NCBI GenBank assembly: GCA_031368465.1 | Contig: JANMNT010000360.1 | Location: 1-12,332 of the forward strand | Length of the DNA stretch: 12,332 nt | DNA from: UKL13-2 sp031368465 | GTDB taxonomy: Bacteria; Pseudomonadota; Gammaproteobacteria; Burkholderiales; Usitatibacteraceae | Direction: 5' to 3' | Shown: piece after piece, positions 6,445 through 12,332 of the stretch | Layout: every line of letters starts with the position of its first letter | Position numbering within the stretch: the first letter of the stretch is position 1 | Program-made: the position numbers and the translations under genes | The notes under the pieces: model-generated | Told to the model about the DNA's origin: nothing | The model's database searches: none | Seen by the model: the letters and a program-made list of their open reading frames with translations, nothing else

Positions 6445-7728
6445 CTATCGCAGGTTGTAATACGCCGACTTGCCGGGATAACTTGCGGCATCACCGAGTT
6501 CTTCTTCGATACGCAACAATTGATTGTATTTGGCCATGCGGTCCGATCGCGAGGCAGAACCGGTTTTGATTTGCAGCGCGTTGGTTGCCACGGCGATATC
6601 GGCGATGGTGGTGTCCTCGGTCTCGCCCGAGCGGTGCGAAATGACGGCGGTATAGTTCGCGCGCTTGGCCATCTCAATGGCTGCAAATGTTTCAGACAGG
6701 GTACCAATCTGATTAACCTTGATCAGAATCGAATTGGCGATACCCTTCTGAATGCCCTCGCGCAATATTTTGGTGTTGGTCACAAACAGATCATCACCGA
6801 CCAGTTGAATTTTTTTGCCCAATTTTTGGGTCAGATTTGCCCAGCCATCCCAATCGTTTTCGGCCATACCGTCTTCGATTGAAACAATTGGATATTTATC
6901 GCACCAGGTTGCGAGCACATCGGCAAACTGTGCGGCCGTGAAGTTCAATTTCTCCGCCTCGAAGCGGTACTTGCCGTCTTTGTAAAATTCAGAAGCCGCG
7001 CAATCCAGACCGATCAAAATATCCTGACCGGCGACATAACCGGCTTCCTCAATCGCCTTCACTGCATATTGAATCGCCGCTTCGTTGTTTGGCAAATTCG
7101 GCGCAAAGCCGCCCTCGTCACCAACGTTGGTGTTGTGACCCTCGGCGTGCAGAATTTTTTTCAGCGTATGAAATACCTCGACACCGGCGCGCAACGCTTC
7201 GCGGAAAGTCGGCAGGCCGGCCGGAATAATCATGAACTCCTGGATGTCGAGCGGGTTATCCGCATGTGCCCCGCCATTGATGATATTCATCATCGGCACC
7301 GGCATTTGCATCGGTGCCGCACCACCCAGATAACGATACAGCGACAAACCCGACTCATCGGCGGCGGCTTTTGCACACGCCAGCGAAACCGCAAGGATTG
7401 AATTTGCGCCTAGGCGCGATTTTGATTCCGTGCCGTCGAGCTCAATCATGGTGCGATCGATAAACGCCTGCTCGGTCGCATCGAGGCCGATGATCGCTTC
7501 ACAAATCTCGGTATTGACGTGTTCGCACGCCCGCAACACACCCTTGCCAAGGTAGCGCTTTGGATCCTTGTCGCGCAGCTCAATGGCTTCACGCGAGCCG
7601 GTCGATGCGCCGGATGGTACCGCCGCACGACCAATCACACCGGACTCTAGCAATACATCACATTCAATGGTGGGGTTGCCGCGCGAGTCGAGAATTTCAC
7701 GGGCAATAACGTCAACAATTGCAGTCAT
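6445..7728 (-). CDS. eno: Enolase (phosphopyruvate hydratase)
   Basis: The 427-residue product converts 2-phosphoglycerate to phosphoenolpyruvate in glycolysis and gluconeogenesis. It opens with the conserved ILDSRGNPT and PSGASTGSREAIELRD. Active-site residues are all visible: His155 and Glu164 (GGAHADNPLDIQEF), the general acid Glu205 (NVGDEGGFAP), magnesium ligands Asp242, Glu285 (SIEDG) and Asp312 (GDDLFVTN), the catalytic base Lys337 (LIKVNQIGTLSE), the loop SHRSGETED, and Lys388 (QIKTG). Length is standard for bacterial enolases. It starts 20 bases after the kdsA stop, with no strong ribosome-binding site, so translation may depend partly on coupling to kdsA. Position between kdsA and ftsB is the classic order. 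Phosphoenolpyruvate is also a substrate of KdsA, so the two neighbours are metabolically linked. Confidence 0.98.
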   Translation of the reverse strand: MTAIVDVIAREILDSRGNPTIECDVLLESGVIGRAAVPSGASTGSREAIELRDKDPKRYLGKGVLRACEHVNTEICEAIIGLDATEQAFIDRTMIELDGTESKSRLGANSILAVSLACAKAAADESGLSLYRYLGGAAPMQMPVPMMNIINGGAHADNPLDIQEFMIIPAGLPTFREALRAGVEVFHTLKKILHAEGHNTNVGDEGGFAPNLPNNEAAIQYAVKAIEEAGYVAGQDILIGLDCAASEFYKDGKYRFEAEKLNFTAAQFADVLATWCDKYPIVSIEDGMAENDWDGWANLTQKLGKKIQLVGDDLFVTNTKILREGIQKGIANSILIKVNQIGTLSETFAAIEMAKRANYTAVISHRSGETEDTTIADIAVATNALQIKTGSASRSDRMAKYNQLLRIEEELGDAASYPGKSAYYNLR

Positions 7729-7748
7729 AAAGATAGTTGGAGTAAGAG

Positions 7749-8591
7749 TTATTTCATTAATGCCGATTCAGCAAAACCACGTTGCTTCACCAGCGCGTCA
7801 ATTTCTTTTAATACGTACAACAATTCTTTCATCATGCCTAGTGGCCACGCGTTTGGGCCGTCGGACATCGCTTTGGACGGATCCGGATGGGTTTCCATAA
7901 ACAATCCCGAAATGCCGGCGGCGACCGCCGCACGTGCCAGCACCGGCACAAATTCACGCTGGCCACCCGAAGTTGTTCCCTGTCCGCCGGGCAATTGCAC
8001 CGAATGGGTTGCATCGAATACAACCGGGCACAGCGTATTGCGCATGATTGCCAGCGAGCGCATATCCGACACCAGATTGTTATAACCAAACGACGCACCG
8101 CGCTCACACACCATGATGTTGTCGGCACCACTGGCGTCACGCGCCTTGTCGACGACATTCTTCATATCGGTGGGCGCGAGAAACTGGCCCTTTTTGATAT
8201 TGACCGGTTTACCGGCGCTGGCGACCGCATGAATAAAATCTGTCTGACGGCACAAAAACGCCGGCGTCTGCAACACATCAACCACCGACGCGACAGTGGC
8301 AATTTCTTTTTCCGAATGGACATCCGTCAGCACCGGTACGCCGAGTTGTTTCTTGACCTCAGCCAGAATCCGCAGCCCCTCATCCATGCCCGGCCCGCGA
8401 AACGACTTGCCGGAAGAACGGTTGGCCTTGTCGTAGCTCGATTTGAAAATAAACGGGATTCTTAACTCTGCAGCCATTTCTTTGAGCTGCCCGGCCACAT
8501 CGATTTGCAATTGCTCGGACTCAACCACACACGGCCCGGCTATTAGAAACACCGGGTGATCAATCCCCACGTCAAAGCCACATAACTTCAT
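7749..8591 (-). CDS. kdsA: 2-dehydro-3-deoxyphosphooctonate aldolase (Kdo-8-phosphate synthase), probable metal-dependent type
   Basis: The 280-residue product condenses phosphoenolpyruvate with arabinose 5-phosphate to make Kdo-8-phosphate, the precursor of the inner-core sugar of lipopolysaccharide. Recognisable stretches are [11 protein letters not shown] (15-25), [12 protein letters not shown] (49-60), [28 protein letters not shown] (161-180), [12 protein letters not shown] and [16 protein letters not shown] (232-247). Cys21 stands where metal-free enzymes such as that of E. coli have asparagine. With His196, Glu233 and Asp244 it completes the four metal ligands of the Aquifex aeolicus type. 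The start at ATG 8591 is chosen because GGGGAG lies about six bases upstream and the N-terminus fits. Its ATG overlaps the TGA of a short upstream reading frame that is a broken copy of its own start. It is otherwise intact. Confidence 0.97.
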
Positions 8592-8740
8592 TTAATGCTC
8601 CCCGCACTAAGACCGCAGGCCCGCTTCGTTCTATGCGGTCGCATCCCCGCTCTGCGGGGCCCCTGCTCTGCGCGCCGAACTCGCCCCGCTATCAGGAAAA
8701 ATGGTTTATCGAGTCCAACTTCAAAGCCACATAGTTTCAT
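8588..8740 (-). pseudogene. Truncated, diverged second copy of the kdsA start
   Basis: Starting at ATG 8740, the reading frame encodes [19 protein letters not shown], which matches the first 19 residues of the intact kdsA downstream ([19 protein letters not shown]) at 15 positions. By hand count 42 of 57 bases are identical, and eight of the codons differ only silently. This pattern suggests the copy was once under selection as a real kdsA rather than being a recent slip of the same gene. After Gly19 the match ends at the junction 8683/8684. The frame continues through an unrelated arginine-rich stretch encoded by a GC-rich palindromic insert, and stops with TGA at 8590-8588, overlapping the ATG of kdsA (ATGA). 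AGAGGG lies before its start. It is a relic or a translated leader frame of 50 residues; it cannot be an enzyme. Confidence 0.75.
8629..8683. repeat. GC-rich palindromic insert (REP-like)
   Basis: Three palindromes are packed here: ATGCG-GT-CGCAT (8633-8644), CCCCGC-TCT-GCGGGG (8645-8659) and GGGGCCCC (8656-8663). A short direct repeat is also present, CCCCGCTCTGCG (8645-8656) against CCCCTGCTCTGCG (8660-8672). The base composition and dense symmetry are like repetitive extragenic palindromes. It lies exactly where the second kdsA copy is broken off. I cannot tell from one window whether it recurs in the genome. Confidence 0.55.
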
Positions 8741-8794
8741 TTAACGCCCTCTGTCCCAAAATCGCAGGCCCACTTCGAATCTACATAACTTCAT
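8741..8794 (-). other. 17-codon reading frame repeating the first kdsA codons, joining pyrG to the truncated kdsA copy
   Basis: From ATG 8794, which overlaps the pyrG stop as ATGA, the frame reads MKLCRFEVGLRFWDRGR and ends with TAA at 8743-8741, directly followed by the ATG of the truncated kdsA copy (TAAATG). Its first 12 bases are identical to the first 12 bases of the intact kdsA. The rest is the leader of the second copy read as codons. It looks like the remnant of an original kdsA start that overlapped pyrG. Whether it is translated is unknown; its place at the pyrG stop makes re-initiation possible. Confidence 0.5.
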
Positions 8795-10476
8795 GCTGAT
8801 TTCGCTCCCTGCACAATACGCAAACCCGTTTCACCGTGCGTTTTTTTGCGCTGCTCGAGTGCGGCCTTCACAAATGATGTGAACAACGGATGGCCGTCGC
8901 GTGGCGTGGAGGTGAATTCCGGGTGGAACTGGCAACCGTAAAACCACGGATGTCCGTGTTTGCCCGCATCGAGTTCAATCATTTCCGTCAACGATTCCGA
9001 ATTGGTGCGCGCCGAAATCACCATTCCCGCCGCTTCGAGCCTCGGCACGTAGTGGTTGTTGACCTCGTAGCGATGACGATGGCGTTCGCTGACGGTGGTG
9101 TTTTGGTAAATTTTGAACGCCAGTGTATCGGGGCGGACCGTGCACGGCTGAGCACCCAAACGCATGGTGCCGCCCATTCTTGAGCTGGCGTCGCGACGCT
9201 CAATCTGGCCATCATGATTTTGCCATTCGGTGATCAAGGCGACGACGGGGTGCGGGGTATCGGTATCAAATTCAGTCGAATTGGCACCGGCAAGACCCAC
9301 CACATTGCGCGCAAATTCGATGGTGGCGATCTGCATGCCCAGACAAATGCCAAGATATGGAATCTTGTTTTCGCGGGCGAATTTGACGGCCGATATTTTT
9401 CCTTCGGTGCCGCGCTTGCCAAAACCGCCCGGTACCAGCACCGCGTCCATGCTCGCCAGTTGGTCAAGACCGCCTTTTTCCAGATCCTCTGAATCGAGAT
9501 AGTGGATGTTGACCCGGGTGCGGGTTTGAATGCCGGCGTGGATCAATGCCTCGGACAGCGATTTGTAAGAGTCGGCCAAATCAACATACTTGCCGACCAT
9601 GGCCAGATCGATCTCCGCCGTTGGATTCTCCAGCGCATCAACAATGCTGTCCCATTTGGTGAGATCGGCGGGATTCGGCGTCAGGTGGAGTTTGCGGCAG
9701 ACAATTTCGTCGAGCCCCTGTTTGTGCAACATCTTGGGGATCTTGTAGATCGATGTTGCGTCGTAACAGGAAATCACCGAACCTTTGTCGACGTTGGTAA
9801 ACAACGCGATCTTGCGCCGTTCTTCTTCGGGCAACGGCCGGTCGCTGCGACACATAACGACATCCGGCTGGATACCAATCTGGCGGAGCTCCTTGACGCT
9901 ATGTTGGGTCGGCTTGGTCTTGATTTCACCGACGGTGGGCAAATACGGCACCAGCGTCAAATGGATATAGCAGGTATTGTCGCGGCCATGCTCGACACCC
10001 ATCTGCCGAATGGCTTCCAGAAATGGCAGCGACTCAATATCACCAACTGTGCCGCCGATTTCGATGATGCCGACGTCCGCGTCGGCTGTTCCGGCCATGA
10101 TCGACGATTTGATCTCGTCGGTGATATGCGGAATAACCTGAACGGTTGCGCCCAGGTAGTCACCACGGCGCTCTTTGTTGATGACGCGCTCATAGATCTG
10201 GCCGGTGGTGAAATTATTGGCCTTCTTCATCTTGGTCGACACAAAACGTTCGTAGTGACCGAGGTCAAGATCGGTTTCAGCACCGTCGTCGGTGACAAAT
10301 ACCTCGCCGTGTTGGAACGGCGACATGGTGCCGGGATCGACGTTGATGTACGGATCAAGTTTCATCATGGAAACTTTGATACCGCGTGATTCAAGAATGG
10401 CGGCCAGAGAGGCGGCGGCGATGCCCTTCCCTAGTGAGGAAACCACACCGCCCGTGACGAATATGTATTGTGTCAT
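8791..10476 (-). CDS. pyrG: CTP synthase (glutamine-hydrolysing)
   Basis: The 561-residue product makes CTP from UTP, ATP and glutamine. The N-terminal synthetase domain opens with YIFVTGGVVSSLGKG (4-18), including the ATP-binding loop, followed by KLDPYINVDPGTMSPFQHGE (39-58), EIGGTVGDIES and TKPTQHSVKELR. The C-terminal class I glutamine amidotransferase domain has the nucleophile Cys378 (GICLGMQ) and the pair His518 and Glu520 (FHPEFTS). Length is normal. ATG 10476 is chosen as start because GGGAG lies seven bases upstream; an in-frame TTG two codons earlier would be too close to that site. It is the first gene of the minus-strand operon. Its TGA stop overlaps a short frame that copies the kdsA start. 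It is the best candidate to carry the operon's main promoter. Confidence 0.98.
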   Translation of the reverse strand: MTQYIFVTGGVVSSLGKGIAAASLAAILESRGIKVSMMKLDPYINVDPGTMSPFQHGEVFVTDDGAETDLDLGHYERFVSTKMKKANNFTTGQIYERVINKERRGDYLGATVQVIPHITDEIKSSIMAGTADADVGIIEIGGTVGDIESLPFLEAIRQMGVEHGRDNTCYIHLTLVPYLPTVGEIKTKPTQHSVKELRQIGIQPDVVMCRSDRPLPEEERRKIALFTNVDKGSVISCYDATSIYKIPKMLHKQGLDEIVCRKLHLTPNPADLTKWDSIVDALENPTAEIDLAMVGKYVDLADSYKSLSEALIHAGIQTRTRVNIHYLDSEDLEKGGLDQLASMDAVLVPGGFGKRGTEGKISAVKFARENKIPYLGICLGMQIATIEFARNVVGLAGANSTEFDTDTPHPVVALITEWQNHDGQIERRDASSRMGGTMRLGAQPCTVRPDTLAFKIYQNTTVSERHRHRYEVNNHYVPRLEAAGMVISARTNSESLTEMIELDAGKHGHPWFYGCQFHPEFTSTPRDGHPLFTSFVKAALEQRKKTHGETGLRIVQGAKSA

Positions 10477-10506
10477 GGTCAAGCTCCCGGGAAGGGATGC
10501 GTTGGA

Positions 10507-10542
10507 AATTGAAATTATACCGCATCAGCCCGTTGTTTATCG
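10507..10542 (-). promoter_or_regulatory. Probable promoter of the pyrG operon
   Basis: Reading the minus strand, a perfect TATAAT is at 10519-10514, about 40 bases before the pyrG start, which would put the transcript start near 10507 and leave a leader of about 30 bases. The -35 region is weak (CGATAA at 17-base spacing). No other hexamer in this gap is as good. The assignment is by eye and depends on the -10 match and location. Confidence 0.5.
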
Positions 10543-10550
10543 GTTCGGCC

Positions 10551-10569
10551 TGAAGGATCTCCGCCTTCA
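10551..10569. repeat. Small inverted repeat between the divergent pyrG and mtnA genes
   Basis: TGAAGG at 10551-10556 and CCTTCA at 10564-10569 form a perfect 6-bp inverted repeat with a seven-base centre. It is upstream of the pyrG -10 and about 95 bases before the mtnA start, so it could be an operator for either gene. No known regulator motif is recognised. Confidence 0.3.
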
Positions 10570-10662
10570 AACAGCCTGGACACCGGCAATCCAAACCAAG
10601 CGAGGCGCCAGAAACGCCAATCCGTTTATGCGCCAATCACAATGCTGTGGAATACTCCTTGC

Positions 10663-11727
10663 ATGAAATTTGGAAGCCGGCCCGTCCGCAGCCTTGTCGC
10701 AGACCAACAACACCGTCACATCAACATTGTTGACCAGACAATGTTGCCGTTCGCGCTTGAAATGCGCACGCTGTCGAGTTGGCAGGATGTCGCCGAGGCA
10801 ATCCGTGCCATGCGGGTGCGTGGCGCGCCGTTGATTGGTGTGGCGGCTGCCTATGGTATGGCGATGGCGATGGACGAGGATGCCACTGACGATGCGCTTG
10901 CACGCGCCGACGCCGGGCTGTTGACGACGCGTCCGACGGCGGTCAACCTCGCTTGGGCGCTCAAGCGTGTTGTTCAACGTCTAAAAAGCGTCGAACCACC
11001 CGATCGCGCCGATATCGCATGGGCCGAAGCCACCTCGATTGAGGCAGAGGATGTTGCGACCAATCACGCCATCGGCATCCACGGTTTGGAAATACTCAAA
11101 AAGCTGCACCAGCAACAGCGCCGCATGATCAATATTCTTACCCATTGCAACGCAGGCCGGATGGCGTGTGTGGAATGGGGCACGGCCACCTCCGCGATTT
11201 ATCAAGCGCATCAGGCCGGCCTGCCGGTGCATGTCTGGGTTGAAGAAACACGCCCGCGCAATCAGGGATTGATCACCCAATGGGAACTCGAAGACGCCGG
11301 TGTGCCGCACACCTTCCTGACCGACAATGCCGGCGGACATCTTATGCAGCATGGCAAAGTTGATGCGGTTTTTGTCGGCGCAGACCGCATCACCAGTCGC
11401 GGTGATGTTGCCAACAAAATCGGCACGTATCTTAAAGCGCTCGCCGCCCGCGACAACAACATTCCGTTTTACGTCGCGGCGCCGACCTCGACGATTGATT
11501 GGTCCATCAACGACGGTCTGGCGGAAATCAATATCGAGGAGCGTGGCGGCGCCGAAGTACGCACACTGCGCGGACTCGACCGCAAACGCATGCTATGTGA
11601 CTTTCGGATTCTTGACGATGATGTCGCCGTCTGCAATCCGGGCTTTGACGTCACGCCGTCGCGTTTGGTGACCGCCATCATGACAGAACGCGGCGTGTTC
11701 AGCCCTGACAAACTTTCACAATCTTGA
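10663..11727 (+). CDS. mtnA: S-methyl-5-thioribose-1-phosphate isomerase
   Basis: The 354-residue product converts methylthioribose 1-phosphate to methylthioribulose 1-phosphate in salvage of methylthioadenosine, the by-product of polyamine and related synthesis. Family motifs are IVDQTMLPF (22-30), MRVRGAPLIGVAAAYG (50-65), the catalytic Cys162 in ILTHCNAG, VEETRPRNQG (193-202), the catalytic Asp241 in VFVGADRI, NKIGTY, and the end motif NPGFDVTPSRLVTAIMTERG (325-344). Homologous eIF2B-like proteins lack the Cys/Asp pair, so the isomerase assignment is firm. ATG 10663 is preferred because family members begin close to this point; an in-frame ATG at 10642 would add seven residues, and neither start has a clear ribosome-binding site. 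The next gene starts four bases after its stop, so the two form an operon read away from pyrG. Confidence 0.93.
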   Translation: MKFGSRPVRSLVADQQHRHINIVDQTMLPFALEMRTLSSWQDVAEAIRAMRVRGAPLIGVAAAYGMAMAMDEDATDDALARADAGLLTTRPTAVNLAWALKRVVQRLKSVEPPDRADIAWAEATSIEAEDVATNHAIGIHGLEILKKLHQQQRRMINILTHCNAGRMACVEWGTATSAIYQAHQAGLPVHVWVEETRPRNQGLITQWELEDAGVPHTFLTDNAGGHLMQHGKVDAVFVGADRITSRGDVANKIGTYLKALAARDNNIPFYVAAPTSTIDWSINDGLAEINIEERGGAEVRTLRGLDRKRMLCDFRILDDDVAVCNPGFDVTPSRLVTAIMTERGVFSPDKLSQS

Positions 11728-11731
11728 GCAC

Positions 11732-12332
11732 ATGACATTTCTGAACCTCAACCACCAGCCGGACAAGGCGTTGCGCCACGAGGTCATCACGACCGCGCTA
11801 AAAATGAATGCGTTGGGTATTAACCATGGCAAGGCCGGCAACGTCAGCACACGGACGGAAACGGGATATCTGATTACGCCAACCGGCATCCATTACGACA
11901 AACTCAAGCCGGAAGATATTGTTGCGATGGCGTTGGACGATAGTCCCGATGGCACCTATGAAGGCGCGATTTTGCCGTCATCGGAATGGCGTTTTCATCG
12001 CGACATCTATGCCGCACGGCCCGAAATAAAGGCGATCGTCCACACCCATTCCGTCTACGCGACAACACTGGCCGTGTTGGGCAAGGTTATTCCGGCATTT
12101 CATTACATGATTGCGGCGGCGGGCGGTACCGATATCCGCTGTGCGCCGTACGCCACTTTTGGCACGCAGGCATTGTCCGACTATGCGCTTGCCGCGCTGG
12201 AGGGTAGGCGCGCGTGCCTGTTGGCACAACACGGCATGATCGCCTGCGGCACTAATCTCGAACAGGCGCTGACGTTGGCTGTCGAGGTCGAAGCACTGGC
12301 AAAAATGTACCTCGAAGCGCTCAATACCGGGG
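11732..12332 (+). CDS. Class II aldolase, FucA-like; probable methylthioribulose-1-phosphate aldolase (3' end outside window)
   Basis: The first 200 residues are present; the frame is open to the window end. It closely follows the pattern of L-fuculose-phosphate aldolase: GINHGKAGNVSTR (29-41), YLITPTGIHYDKL (46-58), LPSSEWRFHRDIY (81-93) with the catalytic Glu85, and the zinc ligands His104 and His106 (VHTHS) and His167 (AQHGMIACG). Also present are PAFHYMIAAAGG and CAPYATFGTQALS. Class II aldolases cleave sugar phosphates to dihydroxyacetone phosphate and an aldehyde. Next to mtnA, the expected substrate is methylthioribulose 1-phosphate, giving dihydroxyacetone phosphate and methylthioacetaldehyde, as in the DHAP shunt described in Rhodospirillum rubrum and some E. 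coli. MtnB dehydratase is a relative, but the sequence is nearer FucA. True fuculose phosphate use is possible but not suggested by the neighbours. Confidence 0.85.
   Translation, partial: MTFLNLNHQPDKALRHEVITTALKMNALGINHGKAGNVSTRTETGYLITPTGIHYDKLKPEDIVAMALDDSPDGTYEGAILPSSEWRFHRDIYAARPEIKAIVHTHSVYATTLAVLGKVIPAFHYMIAAAGGTDIRCAPYATFGTQALSDYALAALEGRRACLLAQHGMIACGTNLEQALTLAVEVEALAKMYLEALNTG

Larger units (their letters stand above)
8535..8777 (-). repeat. Direct repeat of the kdsA leader plus first 19 codons
   Basis: Unit 1 is 8535-8628 and unit 2 is 8684-8777, each 94 bases and offset by 149. In each unit 57 bases are the kdsA start and 37 bases are the leader just upstream. The two leaders share CGCAGGCCC and CTTCG on the plus strand and agree at 27 of 37 positions by hand count; nine of the ten differences are transitions. 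A 55-base GC-rich insert (8629-8683) separates the units. Both leaders bring a purine-rich ribosome-binding site to the same distance before an ATG. Confidence 0.75.

Noticed and set aside
6160..6882. Plus-strand open frame spanning ftsB and the end of eno
   Set aside because: It runs antisense to two well-identified genes and has no recognisable protein features.
9502..10389. Long plus-strand open frame (295 codons) opposite pyrG
   Set aside because: It is the complement of a fully conserved pyrG; the translation has no recognisable domain and no ribosome-binding site was evident.
10483..10662. Small gene in the pyrG-mtnA gap
   Set aside because: Open frames here are short, lack ribosome-binding sites and overlap the probable pyrG promoter; the gap is best read as a divergent regulatory region.

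Overview
The window looks like chromosomal DNA of a Gram-negative proteobacterium, most probably a denitrifying betaproteobacterium. The basis is a cbb3-oxidase maturation cluster (ccoP-G-H), an AniA-like three-domain copper nitrite reductase, a lipopolysaccharide (Kdo) gene, and the gene order pyrG-kdsA-eno-ftsB, which is known from beta- and some gammaproteobacteria. Species cannot be fixed from sequence reading alone. Coding density is high. No stretch above 300 bases lacks a gene, and I see no tRNA, rRNA, CRISPR array or insertion-sequence transposase.

Layout. (1) 1-2466, plus strand: the end of ccoP, then ccoG, ccoH and an 84-residue two-helix membrane protein, packed as one operon for making the high-affinity cbb3 terminal oxidase. 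(2) 2467-2688: nirK leader with small inverted repeats but no recognisable FNR/NnrR box. (3) 2689-5689, plus strand: nirK (copper nitrite reductase with a C-terminal cytochrome c domain), nirV (formylglycine-generating-enzyme fold, apparently without the catalytic cysteines) and a SCO-type copper chaperone, each touching the next. Together they form a nitrite-to-NO module plus a likely copper supplier. (4) 5686-10476, minus strand, convergent with the nir operon: pyrG, kdsA, eno, ftsB and an MmcQ/YjbR-family gene, a housekeeping operon for CTP, Kdo, glycolysis and division. (5) 10663-12332, plus strand, divergent from pyrG: mtnA followed by a FucA-like class II aldolase cut by the window end. 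This pair fits salvage of methylthioadenosine by the DHAP shunt rather than the full methionine salvage pathway.

The most unusual structure is between pyrG and kdsA (8588-8794). The kdsA leader and first 19 codons are present in a second, diverged and truncated copy, and the first codons in a third. The resulting two short reading frames are linked stop-to-start (ATGA, TAAATG, ATGA) from the pyrG stop to the true kdsA start. A GC-rich palindromic insert lies between the copies. Other points worth a look are the mtnA-aldolase pair, a hairpin sequence found at two distant sites, the SCO gene tied to nirK, and a KdsA with the metal-ligand cysteine.
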